From Calocera cornea HHB12733 (taxonomy: Eukaryota > Basidiomycota > Dacrymycetes > Dacrymycetales > Dacrymycetaceae), in NCBI GenBank assembly GCA_001632435.1, contig KV424038.1, positions 30,544 to 94,543 on the forward strand: 64,000 nt of DNA, given 5' to 3'. The position numbers were made by a program, and so were the translations under genes. Numbering within the stretch: position 1 is the stretch's first letter; each line of letters starts with the position of its first letter. Below, in pieces: positions 23,872 to 34,463 of this stretch. A model generated the notes under the pieces. That model saw only the letters and a list, made by a program, of their open reading frames with translations. It was not told the DNA's origin and did not search any database.

Positions 23872-24855
23872 ATGGCCTCCGACTTCGCCGACCGCCCCCT
23901 ACACAAGCTGTGCTTGTTTGACGTTGACCTCACCTTGACGGTCCCGCGTCAGGGGGCGACGCCTGCGATGCTCGAGCTGCTCAAGGAGCTCCGCAAGAAG
24001 GTGGTTATCGGTTTCGTGAGCGGTTCGGATCTAGTGAAGATCACGGAGCAGCTGGTGCCAGATGGGAAGGGAAACAGTACGTGTTAGCAGGGAGCAGCGC
24101 TGTACATGGCTGATCCAGGTGTCGCAGTCCTCGAGAACTTCGACTATTGCTTCTGCGAAAACGGGCTCACTGCCTTCAAGCTTGGCAGGCAGCTGTCTTC
24201 TCACTCGTTCATCAAGCAGGTCGGAGAGGAGCGATACAAGAAACTTGCAAATTTCATCCTTCACTATGTTGCAGACCTGGAAATCCCCATCAAGCGGTGA
24301 GTAAGTAAGCTCGGGCACCCACGCACTCACTGAACCAGATGATCAAAGCGGGACGTTCATCGAATTCCGTAATGGGATGATCAACGTCAGTCCCATCGGG
24401 AGGAACTGCACGTGAGTAGCCGTCGGCTCGCATTGATGCGTCGGCTAACTGTTGATCACCAGGACGCAAGAGCGCAACGACTTCGCGGCCTATGATCAGG
24501 TGCACGGTGTTCGCGCGGCTATGGTCAAGGTTCTGCAAGAGAAGTTCTCTGACTATGGGCTGACATTCTCCATCGGCGGGCAAATCTCCTTTGATGTGTT
24601 CCCTAACGGGTGGGACAAGACCTATGCGCTTGGCCTCGTTGAGGACGAGCACTTCGATGAGATTCACTTCTACGGTGATAAGACGTATAAGGTGTGCCTT
24701 CATCTGAATGTGTCATGTTCAACCGGTTAAGCATGCGTTGTGCCTTGCAGGGCGGCAATGACTACGAAATCTACAGCGACCCTCGCACTATCGGCCATTC
24801 TGTCAAGGATCCTGCTGACACGATGCTGCAGTTGAAAGAACACTGGGCGCTCTAG
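23872..24855 (+). CDS. Phosphomannomutase paralogue, altered DxDGT motif
   Basis: HAD-type phosphomannomutase fold; the family converts mannose-6-phosphate to mannose-1-phosphate for GDP-mannose and glycan synthesis in the cytosol. Exons 23872-24076, 24128-24296, 24349-24411, 24463-24691 and 24751-24855 give 256 residues with no frame breaks and the same five-exon layout as the neighbouring copy. Motif I reads FDVDLTLT here instead of FDVDGTLT: both aspartates remain but the glycine is leucine. The GG of VGGSD is also changed (VSGSD). The third-intron acceptor differs from its paralogue, using AAAG where the other has GCAG. Substrate-loop sequences ([36 protein letters not shown]) are kept. 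Activity may be reduced or redirected; it is intact enough to argue against a plain pseudogene. Confidence 0.85.
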
Positions 24856-25518
24856 AGCGCCCCTGAGGGAGGGCCCATGGGAAGAAGACTCGGGCTGTTG
24901 CTTTTCGAGACATAGAAGCTAAGCGTATCCGCCGGTCGAACGCTGGCTTTATCGCGGATTGCCAAGCCTTACAATCGACTACGAAGACCCAGCTTTCCTA
25001 AAGCGGAGTGCGCATGATTGTCCTATCTTGCGTCGATGGGCTACGGATACCACTGCGGTTTACCTGCATAATGCAAGGACTTCTTTAGCCCCATCGCGAC
25101 AGTAGAATATCGCCAAATATTGTAGAAGTGCCGATATCACTTCCACGTCATGGCCGCGCGCATAACACGTGTTCCCATTGACGGTCGTATAGACGTCGTC
25201 ACACTTCGTCTTCCACTGTCGCTGACCGCAGTAGCCGTCCGAGCACTGTGCCGACAAGACTGATTGTCGTTTACGTGCACAAAGGTGATGGCGCTATATG
25301 CGTCAGCGTTGATTTCGCGCCCGATTAGATGATGACCATGCGCCGGGACAATGTTGCGTCGCTCAGCAGAATCATGTTCACACGTTGCTTGAAACGGAGG
25401 CAAGTCGCGAGTGTCTACACGCCCCCGAGCGCGATATTACGGCTCTCGCCGTCCCAGGGGGACGCGGACTGGCCTATCTCATCCAACCTGCAGAGCCTCT
25501 CGTCCGCTGTGAACCATT
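24856..25518. other. Spacer between tandem phosphomannomutase genes
   Basis: Holds the 3' flank of copy 1 and the promoter of copy 2. No additional gene is supported. Both copies end with the same CTCTAGAGCGCCCCTG context, showing that the duplication extended past the stop codon. Confidence 0.5.
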
Positions 25519-26509
25519 ATGCCCTCTGACTTCGCCGACCGTCCCCTCCACAAGCTGTGCTTGTTTGATGTTGACGGCACGCTCACCATCCCCCGCCAGG
25601 CGGCAACCCCCGAGCTGCTCGAGCTGCTCAAGGAGGTCCGCAAGAAGGCGGTCATCGGATTCGTAGGCGGTTCAGATCTAGCGAAGATCTCGGAGCAACT
25701 CGTACCGGATGGGAAGGGCAATGGTGCGTGTTGGTAGCTAAGCACGGCGATACGCAGCTGACCAAACTGTCACAGTGGTCGACAACTTCGATTACGGCTT
25801 CGCCGAGAACGGGCTGACCGCCTACAAGATGGGGAAGCCTCTGCTTTCCCACTCCTTCATCAAGCAGGTCGGCGAGGAACCGTACAAGAAACTGTGCAAC
25901 TTCATCCTTCACTACATTGCGGATCTGGACATCCCAATCAAGCGGTGAGGAAGCCATGCGTCGGGCATACACGCAGCCACTAAACCTGATGCGCGCAGTG
26001 GGACGTTCATCGAGTTCCGTAATGGCATGATCAACGTCAGCCCCATTGGGAGGAATTGCTCGTGAGCGCCTAGTCCGCTTAGCGTTGATGATGGGCTAAT
26101 CAGCCCCACTGATCACCAGGGTGGCCGAGCGGAACGAGTACGAGGTGTACGATAAGGCGCACGGCATCCGTCCGGCCATGGTCAAGGCCCTGCAGGAGAA
26201 GTTCCCCGACTATGGGCTGACCTACTCAATCGGCGGGCAGATCTCCTTTGACGTCTTCCCAACCGGGTGGGACAAGACCTATTGCCTGAACCTTGTCGCG
26301 GATGAGCACTTCGACGAGATTCACTTCTTTGGTGACAAGACTTTCAAGGTGCGCTTGGGTTCCCTGACCGTGTCAGGTGCACCGGCTGAACACGGGTCCT
26401 GCAGGGCGGCAATGACTATGAAATCTACAACGACCCGCGCACCATCGGTCATTCGGTCAATAGCCCTGCCGATACGATGAGAATACTCAGGGAGATCTTC
26501 TCGCTCTAG
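25519..26509 (+). CDS. SEC53: Phosphomannomutase
   Basis: Canonical copy of the pair, likely supplying mannose-1-phosphate for GDP-mannose, N-glycans, O-mannose and GPI anchors. Exons 25519-25723, 25776-25944, 25999-26061, 26120-26348 and 26405-26509 join in phase to 256 residues, the normal family length. Motif I is FDVDGTLT with nucleophile and acid/base aspartates, followed by GFVGGSD. Downstream are [20 protein letters not shown] and [20 protein letters not shown], where Mg-binding aspartates lie. Every exon length equals that of the upstream copy, so the two arose by tandem duplication after intron positions were fixed. A fragment of exon 4 and intron 4 recurs near 30.02-30.08 kb. Confidence 0.94.
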
Positions 26510-26937
26510 AGCGCCCCTGGCGGAAGACCAAGGACTGAAGACAGGTGGACAGTCCAGAATAGAATCAATGAACCTTCAAGACCAATGCAGAGAATGAATG
26601 TCTGCCCGTGACCAAGACCGCAAAGTCATACCGTATACACCCGTAGCTAGGAACCCGAAATGCACCGTGAAAGCACGTCATGACCACCTCGGTGCCGATC
26701 GCCTGAATGCAACGCCGAAGCCAAGAGTTCCCGCCCGTGGCCCTCAGCAAGCCATAATACGCCGTTGCTTGCAGACTCTTGCAGCGGCAACACTGTCTGT
26801 CGCGGGCGCGATACCTTTCTGGGAAAGCACGAGTTATCACGGTCGTATAGCCAATGTATACACCTCGTAATGCTATGCAGCAGGTAGACTACTACATGGC
26901 AAACACCGAAACGTCACACGGGAAAGTCATAATCTGC

Positions 26938-27422
26938 TCATGCAGCGGTACCCTCCGCCGCGATGGTGAGCAGATCGCTGTCACCCTGGTCGGAGATGGT
27001 CATCACACTAGTTGGGCGTCAGCAGTGGCTCGAAAATATTGATAAAGCAGCAGTGCTCACCCAACACGGAACAGCTTTCCCGCAGCAGTGCCCAGTGCGA
27101 CGTTAGAGCCAGCAAAATGGTGCACAGCGGTTTTTGAGAGCATGGCATAGTACTCGATCTCAGACTTCCGTAACGGGGGGCAGTTACCAGCGATCAGGAT
27201 GAGCTTAGCTGGATGGCGGAGACAGGGTCAGCGGGGCCTTCTCAGCTGACGCTCCAGCCCCAAGGCGAGCACAGTGGGAAGATACTCACCCTTGCCATTG
27301 CGCATCTGCTTCAGTGCAGACTTGTACCCCAGGGAGTACTTGCCCGACTTGACGACAAGGGCGAGACGGGACGCAATGGACTCCGTCGACTTGGCAGACT
27401 TGGACTTCTTGGTGGGGGCCAT
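26938..27422 (-). CDS. RPL30: Large-subunit ribosomal protein eL30
   Basis: Cytosolic 60S ribosomal protein of the L7Ae-like fold. Exons on the minus strand: 27290-27422, 27061-27208 and 26938-27007; phases agree and give 116 residues, a little longer than yeast because of an EGTAA tail. Conserved blocks are [40 protein letters not shown], and [16 protein letters not shown]. The start [12 protein letters not shown] is typical. A possible 5'UTR intron with a GTAAGT donor near 27479 ends in CCACCAG just before the ATG, common in ribosomal-protein genes. It marks the last clearly conserved host gene before the accessory island. Confidence 0.95.
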
Positions 27423-27700
27423 TGGGATGCTGGTGGTTGTGTGAACAAATGGCTGCAGACGTGCCTGTTATTGGACTTACAAGGTTGCCGGCGGACGATG
27501 CTGGTAAGGGTGAGGAGTGGTGGACGGATGGTGAAAGGGTAGGACTTTTGAAACTGTACAGTTCTGACCAGCACAGCCCCCCACACTTACGTAAGTAATT
27601 GGGGTCACATGATCCCTCCACCATCATATACACACTTCGTGGCAGCTTTTGTATGATGCGGAGCGCAACTGAAAGATGCTGAACTACTGGGGTCCGTTGA
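27423..27700 (-). promoter_or_regulatory. RPL30 upstream region (also copied near 30.3 kb)
   Basis: Region just upstream of the eL30 start. It contains TTTGAAACTGTACAGTTCTG, a TTACGTAAGTAA palindrome and TCACATGATC. A diverged copy of about 160 bp, with these blocks in the same order, lies at about 30263-30440. That copying and the spacing of the blocks suggest promoter sequence; factor identities are not inferred. Confidence 0.5.
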
Positions 27701-28657
27701 TAGACGAGGATGTTGCACAAAGTCAGTGCTTGCACGGTTCTTGCAGCGCTTGCCAATCAGGACGCGGCCTAGCGTAAGCGGTTAACAATTGATGATGGGC
27801 CGATCATTGTTACTTCTCATCATACACAATAGCTTGCATCGGTACATTGTCAATTGCGGTTTGATTAGGGCGAGAGCTCCAGCCATCTTTGTGGGTCAAC
27901 ATGATTTCCGTTCTGTAGTAGATCTTGAGTGAGCGTGTGACCGCCGGCACGCGGTCGCCGCTGGGCGATGGCCTTTGTCCCTAATTGCAACTTCAATTCC
28001 GAATTGAGACTAGCAGCAATCAATATGAATCATTGAGTGGTCATCAATCACAGGTTCAGTGTAGGGCTCTAGCAGACTCATTGGGCCGCTCTCGCGCCGC
28101 ACAAGCAACAGGAATAGCGCCGATAAACCGCGTCGTCGAGTCAACCAGAGGGTTCAAGCGTTCCTGGGACCTTGGGACCAGGTCTCCCAGGTAGCTTTCC
28201 TCCTCGTACATTTTACATCCGTTCGTCTCTCATTGGTGGAAGTGTATATGCGCTATGATTGGTGGATCGGTTAATTTACGGGTGAACTTAGCATGGCCGT
28301 TAATTTACGGCATATCGGGAAGGATTGCGCTCGATCGTAAGGGCATAAGGACGGCAATGAATTATATTAGGTACATGCTCATTGACTATTGTTACATCTG
28401 GCACGGCGTGGAGGGAATTGGTGAGTGTGGGGAATCGGTTGGACAGCGTCGCCGAGAATGGCCGGTCTTGTAATGAGCATGCGGTGATCGTGCCTAGCTG
28501 TCAGTTAGTAAAGGTTGGGCGCGGTGTATTGTTGTGCGCACCAGAGTAGAGTCGTCGAGGGCACCGTGGCGAGGATGGGGATCGGCTGGACGATGCGTCA
28601 GGAGCGTAGAGGGGAAGAGGCGGTTAGTGCTTACCTTGGGTACCCTCTACATCTCCT
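27701..28657. other. Left edge of the accessory island
   Basis: No gene is supported. Composition becomes A/T-richer here. Two copies of the island motif occur at 28268-28282 and 28297-28311. Confidence 0.45.
28268..28311. promoter_or_regulatory. Paired island motif CGGTTAATTTACGGG / CCGTTAATTTACGGC
   Basis: Two near-identical 15-mers, 29 bp start to start, in the same orientation. They belong to a near-palindromic family (arms C/G, core TTAATTTAC or GAAATTTCC) found repeatedly only between 28 and 58 kb. They may be protein-binding sites in promoters of island genes; this is inference. Confidence 0.5.
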
Positions 28658-28879
28658 CTACATCCCGAAGAAGCCGAAGTCTCCACCGTTCTGGTCTCCA
28701 CCGCCCGTGAAGTCGCCGATGATGTTCTCCGTACCACCAATCATGTGCTCGGCCGACGTGCAGCACTTGACGACATCCCAGACGAACCGAAAGATGTCCA
28801 TCCAGGTGATGCGATTGTTGGCGGTCGCGGGCTGAGCGTTGGCGGAGGGTGGTGTATTGGGCGAGGTGGTATTGTTCAT
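28658..28879 (-). CDS. Small hypothetical protein (73 aa)
   Basis: A 73-codon frame starting MNNTTSPNTPPSANAQ and ending in a Gly/Asp/Phe-rich tail (GGGDQNGGDFGFFGM). A central amphipathic stretch, WMDIFRFVWDVVKCC, could be a helix. No family is recognised. In favour of a real gene: it has a Kozak-like start and an island motif (CGGTTAATTAACGG, 28913-28926) lies 34 bp upstream. Against: it is short and without a second line of evidence. Confidence 0.35.
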   Translation of the reverse strand: MNNTTSPNTPPSANAQPATANNRITWMDIFRFVWDVVKCCTSAEHMIGGTENIIGDFTGGGDQNGGDFGFFGM

Positions 28880-28912
28880 GTTGTGCGTAGTGTGATGTGC
28901 GGTTCGTGAGGA

Positions 28913-28926
28913 CGGTTAATTAACGG
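28913..28926. promoter_or_regulatory. Island motif CGGTTAATTAACGG
   Basis: Contains the perfect 10-bp palindrome GTTAATTAAC. Lies immediately upstream of the small minus-strand frame at 28658-28879. Same motif family as 28268-28311. Confidence 0.45.
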
Positions 28927-30012
28927 CGACGAGCAGCGGACGGTGAGCAGCAGCAGGAGGTCGACGCGGCGCGGACGGACTTCGCAGGCAGTGGCGGTGA
29001 CGGTATGCGTGACCAGCGATCAGTCGGCCAGAGGCGGGAGCAGACGCCGGCGCGTGTCGTACGCAGACGTGACGGCGTCCAGCTGAGTGTCACAGACTGG
29101 CGTCGATGGCGGTAAGGTTGTGGATGGCGTGATCGTACGGTCGGTCGAGGTCGTGTGGATCGACTGGCCTGGTTTGCATGGCGGACGCAGTACATCGACC
29201 GCGCGTGTATGAGATGATCCTCGCGTGTGCCATGCTCTGCGCGGTCGACGGCGAGGAGTATTAGGTAGAATGGCGGTGACGTGCTCGAGGCCGGCATCGA
29301 GTCGATCGACCGTGCGGTCAAGCGAGCGATCGTAGAGACTGCAACCCTAGCATATGTAGGGTTGTGGCACTGTGCTAGGGTTACGAGCTGCCTGACGCGT
29401 GACGGCGGCTTCTTTTCTCCATCCTGGCGTGTCGTCAGCACGACGATGTGTTCGGTCGTGCATCGATGCGTACCGCTGGCGTAGGCGGAGTGGAATTGCC
29501 GCAGTAGAGTCCCGTTATGGTCGGACTGGTATCATGCAGCTTCGGTCTTGTCGATCCTGTATTGAGATGTCCTGCCGTGCGGTTTCTGCTGGTGGATGGC
29601 GTTGACCCATGCTGACGATAACCTTCTTGGAAGGAGTTGCTCGTTCTAGCTGGATGCTGTCCTTACACATTGACACACCGAATGTGTCTATTGCCCGAGC
29701 GGTGGTCATACCGAGGATCGTCTTCCAGCAGACCCATTTCAAGAGCGGATTGGCTTAGACGGCGTATTTTGTGGTGTTTGGATGAGAGGTGAGGTGAGGT
29801 GAGGTGAAGGGAGGAGGGAGAGCTGTATGAGAGAGGCTCGCTGGCAGGCGGCAGGTCATTGGAGCGGAACCAAACAAGGAGGAGGCTGTACCGGAAGGGA
29901 AACGACCACGTATACATGTGACGTATGGGAAATAGTCCCGCCGGTAATTTTCCCGCCGGTTGTCAACGCCCTTATCGACCCGGGTGATACACGTCTTGCA
30001 GCGTTACCTGTC
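28927..30012. other. Island sequence without a supported gene
   Basis: Open frames here overlap on both strands and none resembles a known family. A GAGGT microsatellite (four units) is at 29786-29805, and one more island motif, CCGGTAATTTTCCCGCCGG, at 29941-29959 just before the mosaic segment. Confidence 0.4.
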
Positions 30013-30440
30013 TCGCAATATGAGATTCACTTCTTCGTTGACAAGCCTGTCAAGGTGCGCTTCGTGTCGTTAACCGTGCGGACAGTATCGTGCACCACCA
30101 GCCCGTTCTGCAACATATCCACGTATCTCTAAGGTCATGCAAAGCATCGCATCTATCGCGGACACCATCCAAGAAATTCATCTTGACGGCTTCGCTCCAT
30201 TGGGTCCCACTAATGGACTACGCTCATGCATCCAGTCTCTGCCGCATGTAATGCAGTTGATGCTGGCCGGTGCTGGAGAGGGACAGGATGGGATGGACAG
30301 AGGATGACAAGGTAGCGATGTTTGAAACTGTACAGTTCTGTATGGCTCAGTCCCTACCCTTACATAACGGTCCAAAATCACACAATCCCTCTACTATGCA
30401 TGGTCACAGGTTGTGGTAGCGCTTTGTATGACGGGCAGCG
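30013..30440 (+). pseudogene. Mosaic of three local gene fragments
   Basis: Four adjoining pieces match other places in this window, all in the same orientation. First, 30020-30080 matches the end of phosphomannomutase exon 4 plus the start of intron 4 (about 26314-26376). Second, 30078-30130 matches F-box/LRR exon sequence at about 55594-55646. Third, 30132-30262 matches the same gene further upstream (about 55171-55310), so the two F-box pieces are in swapped order. Fourth, 30263-30440 matches the eL30 upstream region (about 27500-27663). The pieces are diverged and lack an intact frame. A frame across 29827-30132 is therefore chimeric and not a gene. Confidence 0.8.
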
Positions 30441-30689
30441 TGGCTCTGTCGGAACTACTAAAGCAACTGGGTTTCACTGCTTGAACTTGCCCGACGGTGT
30501 GTACCCCAATCGCCGGTTCAGTTCTGAATGAGCAAATACAATGCATGAAGTGACGGGCAAGGCATACACCCGTGTAATGGAGGGTAATCGACTGTTAACG
30601 GAGCGAATACTGATTACATACAGTACAAGACTGCTGGCTGGTACAAAATGTTCGTGAGCGTCATTAGAACGCGCTGTACTATCGGTCGG

Positions 30690-33600
30690 TTATGACCTGC
30701 CCTTGACCTCATCAACGTGACTGCGGTACGCGGAATACAGTTCGAATAAGTCGGAAGGAAGGTCCTGGTCCTCGGCTGACATGTCTAACATCCACGTATG
30801 CAGGCCCGACCGTTCGTCCCGCGCGTTCGGTTGTGGAGCGGGCGGTGCTCCCCAATACTCCTCCATCACGGCGTTCACTGCACATTTGAACTCGAACTCT
30901 TCAGCCGAATGGCCTGGAATCGGGGGGGAAGGTATCCACATTCGGTATGCGGCGTACGTAGTTGGGTCTCCCGGCGCCACTTTAGCGTTTTTAGCGTGCA
31001 TCCATGCAAGCCATTCCTTGTAGCGCTGGTTGTCCTGTTTCGTACCACCAATGTCATCTTCCGGTGTGTTGTTCTTGTAGTGTGCTACGACTTCCTTGTA
31101 TACATTTGAGTCGAGGAAGTGAGCTGGTCGAACGCTGGTTACGAAGGGCCCAATTGATGCACTAGAAGCACGGCCGGGCACTGACCGGGAAATAGCAGGC
31201 TGCGTGGTGGCAGGTTTAGGTGTTACTGATGATGTTCTGGACCCGAGAGCTGTCGCTGTTGCTTTGCGTGGGCCGTCGGCAGTTTTCTTCGACGGTTTTG
31301 GTGACGCAACCTGGCGCTTCTCGCTCCTGACACCGGTTTTAATTGGTACAGTGGACGGCCCTGTATCCTGTTCTGGGGAGGAAATCTGAGGTGCGTTCTT
31401 GGTATGATCGGATAGTGCGTCTTGCAGTTCGGTCTCGACAGCGTTGGGCCGTGATCGTCGCACGTCTCGGAAATGTCTTGAGTTGGCCGGTTCTGACTTG
31501 GGCAACGGGCTCTCGGCGGTATGCAATCCCCGTGTCAGTTTTTTCTCGAGCATGGGTGGACTATGCCTTGGTATTTCCTCAACGGTTGGCGTAATTGTCG
31601 TTTCGGGCTCGGTCTCATGTACATTGTTGTCGGGTATGGTCTGTCTTGCCACAGGGACGGCAAGTGTTTCACTTGTATTGTGACCGATTGTCGTCGAGCT
31701 ATAGTCAACAGGTTGTTCTAGTGCTGGTTCCGTGCTCGTATCCACAGGCTGTTCTGTCGCCGGGGCCGGCGGTGACTCTTGGGATTTAATGGTTGAGACA
31801 CCCGGCGAGTTGGTTGACATGGTGACGTCTGGTACTGTGTGTACGGTACTTTGCGCACGGACCAGGCCGTCGTTCGCCAGTGCTCCTCCGTCATCGCGCG
31901 GTGCAGTACTGGCGCTCGTAAGTAACGGCGTTCTTTCTTCATCTAACTCGCGTATGTCGGTTGCCATTGCATCTGCTGTTGTCGACTTCGAAGGTCCAAT
32001 TGTGTTAGAAGGTGACTGTTGAGTCGTTCTCCACGCCATCTCGTCTCCTTCATCCCAGTCACCATCGTGGAGCGCATAGTCGATAGCATGTATGGCACGA
32101 ATCGAGTTTTCCGGCTTGTATGTTGTAGATACAGTACGTGTAGTTGGCGTATCGGTTTGCTTGTGAGTAATGGAATATATTGAAGAGACTGTGGCCGTCA
32201 TTGGCAGCTCCGTTTGCGACATACTGATGTATGCACTGTTCAATTCGGGACTGTCCGTGACCACTTCGTTGCGCAGGTCGGCCAGTCCCTCAACTGTCTC
32301 CTCGATTGAGTGAGTACTCGTGCAGTCCGTCGCGGTCGTCTCCTGGATCGTTGCATCGTCAATGCTTGCGAATGTGGTAGATGGCATTGGGCCGGCGGTG
32401 TCGGTACTCGACGTGGGCTTGGCTGCGCTTGAGCCTTGCTCGGTTGACCCCATGCTTGCTAAGACTGTACTCGATTGATCGTGTGTGTTGCTGGGGAGGT
32501 CAGGCGGTTCTGGGCACATCGGGGACGGTCGTGGATGTACGCTCGGAGCTGACTGGTCCTTAGCTTGCTTCTGTGGTCGCATGGTGCGCGCAATGTCTGT
32601 CTCGGTGTCGCTCGTACGGGATCGCTTCCTTTTGAGGGAGGCGCGTCCGGTACTGGAGGACGGTTCATCTGAGACATTGCTGTCGGGGTTGCTGTCCGCT
32701 TTCCATGCAGGTGTTCGCTGGCTTCGGGCTGCCAGCAAAGCGCGCCAGTCCGGCGGAGTGGTGGATTTATATGCGCGTGTGCTGTGCCGGATCTTCTTGT
32801 CTGTCGCTACGCTACTCGGCCCGAAGTGCTTGCTAATATCGCTTTCGCGGTACTGGACACCGTTGGTGTAGACCACGACTATTCGGTCCTTTTCCTGTCT
32901 CTCTACTGCAGTGTACGTTCAGAGTCGACCTGATCTACGTCGCGGAGGAGGCTTACCGTCGGTCATGCGGCGGATGTACGTGTCACCATTCCACATGTCC
33001 CTGGCAAACACATACTGCTTCAGAAACAGTAGTTCATACAGGTGCTTGTGGTATCCAGGTGGTGGTATGCAAGGGTCCAGTCCGGTCAGGACGCAATTCG
33101 TCTTTAAAAGCGCGCTGGCCAGTTTCTTGTATGTCACAACACCAGCTATTGGTGACTCAGCTACCGCATCGGCCGTGTAAGCCTGCATTTATACTCGTGG
33201 CAGTTGACGTGCTTACCCACAAAGATAGGAAAGTCGTGTCGGAGCAGTTTCGTCAACACGTCACGTTTGATTTTGTGCAACGGTCTGTTTTTCCACAGGG
33301 TTGGTCGCTTATCTTCTTGCCCGGGCGTGTCGTTGAATGAGGCGACGGTGTTGTCCATGCCTAGGATAGCTGACGAGTCTGGGTACTTGTCATCCTCGAG
33401 GTGAGGTTCGGACACGGAAATGCCTTGACAGTCTGTCTGTGCAGACTGTTGCTCGTCCATGTCGTCTTGCGTATCAGAACATTGCTCGCATTCAGGTGTC
33501 ACACTGTGAGTACTATTGAGAAGACCAACGTGCTCTGCATGTCGGTCTGCATAGTACTTTCGTGGGGATACGTCACCAGTCAGGACCGAACTGTTCGGTA

Positions 33601-33739
33601 TCTCGACGCTCTCGATAGCACCTGGTGCAACTTTAGACCGATGCTCGATAGCATTGTCGATACACTCACCCTGGGCTAGACGGTGCAGCGTGTGCTGATC
33701 GGTGAGCAGAGTGGGGTCGATCATAGGCTGGTCCGACAT
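30690..33739 (-). CDS. Large hypothetical protein, divergent from Helitron
   Basis: Not a family I recognise. Exons on the minus strand 33221-33739, 32957-33182 and 30690-32905 join in phase to 986 residues starting MSDQPMIDPTLL. The middle (about 170-270) looks globular, with GLDPCIPPPGYHKHLYELLF and RIVVVYTNGVQYRESDISKH. Residues about 280-830 are Ser/Thr/Pro-rich and probably disordered, with a basic KRKRSR stretch that could be a nuclear signal. The C-terminus (about 870-986) is globular again (YKEVVAHYKNNTPEDDIGG, MHAKNAKVAPGDPTTYAAYR). The first intron uses a GTGGGT donor. Its start faces the RepHel gene about 0.7 kb away, so the two may share a promoter. An island motif variant (CGGTTATTAACG) is near 33909. 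Confidence 0.65.
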
Positions 33740-34463
33740 GTTAAAGGCAACTGTACTCGGTTTCGTTACGAGAGACCCAGTAAATAGTGGTGATGCTTGC
33801 TTCTTGACAGTGTACATACAGAGTACCGGCAAATGCGGAACAGCATATACCGACACAGGAGAGTCAATATCGTCTCAGTGGAGTCACAGGCGTCTCCTAG
33901 TGAATAGCTCGGTTATTAACGCCAGGTAGTGGACGGGAAAAGGCGCAGAAGGTTGCCGGTCCGTAATGTATGCAATGCCAATGGGTGGTGGTTCCGTGCA
34001 GAGGTGTGGCCGCCTTGTTCGGAGGTATATAGATTGAATCCGCTGCCCGGACTGCGGTCACGCGTGTTGCGCGCTTGGTCAAACACTGTTGTGCAACCGC
34101 CCGTATGTGCACGCTCGCGAATGTTTTGTTCTATTGGTTGACTATGGACGTTGTGCATGAAATAGTATATCATCCTGTGTATTAACCTAGTTACTATCTA
34201 GATGGGGCAATTAGGCTCCGTAGCGTGCCTGACCAATAGGTCCGGACATTCCTAATGGGATTAAAGTGCACGTGAATACGGTAGAACCGTGTCCTGTAAA
34301 CGCGTCTATTGTTGCATTCGTCCCAGGACTCCGTCGGCCTTTCATTTCAAGCCAGCCGAGGTCGACTATAAGTTGGCAAGGGTCAGTCTCTCATCCATGG
34401 CACCGACTAAATACCCGGCAAGCGTTTCATGCCTACCGGTAAGTACACTCACGGCCGATAGCA
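33740..34463. promoter_or_regulatory. Divergent spacer, unknown gene / Helitron RepHel
   Basis: About 0.7 kb between two divergent island genes. A short frame MAPTKYPASVSCLP at 34397, followed by a GTAAGT, might be an upstream first exon of the RepHel gene, but the phase did not fit the main frame, so it is not annotated. No Helitron 5' terminus could be assigned. Confidence 0.35.

Noticed and set aside
28920..29441. Minus-strand 173-codon frame
   Set aside because: The translation is Arg/Ser/Thr/Pro-rich with no conserved pattern, and it overlaps the island motif and probable promoter of the small 73-codon frame.
29827..30132. Plus-strand frame of 101 codons resembling phosphomannomutase at its end
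   Set aside because: The resemblance comes from a captured exon fragment that runs on into intron sequence and then into F-box/LRR sequence, so it is part of the mosaic and not a gene.
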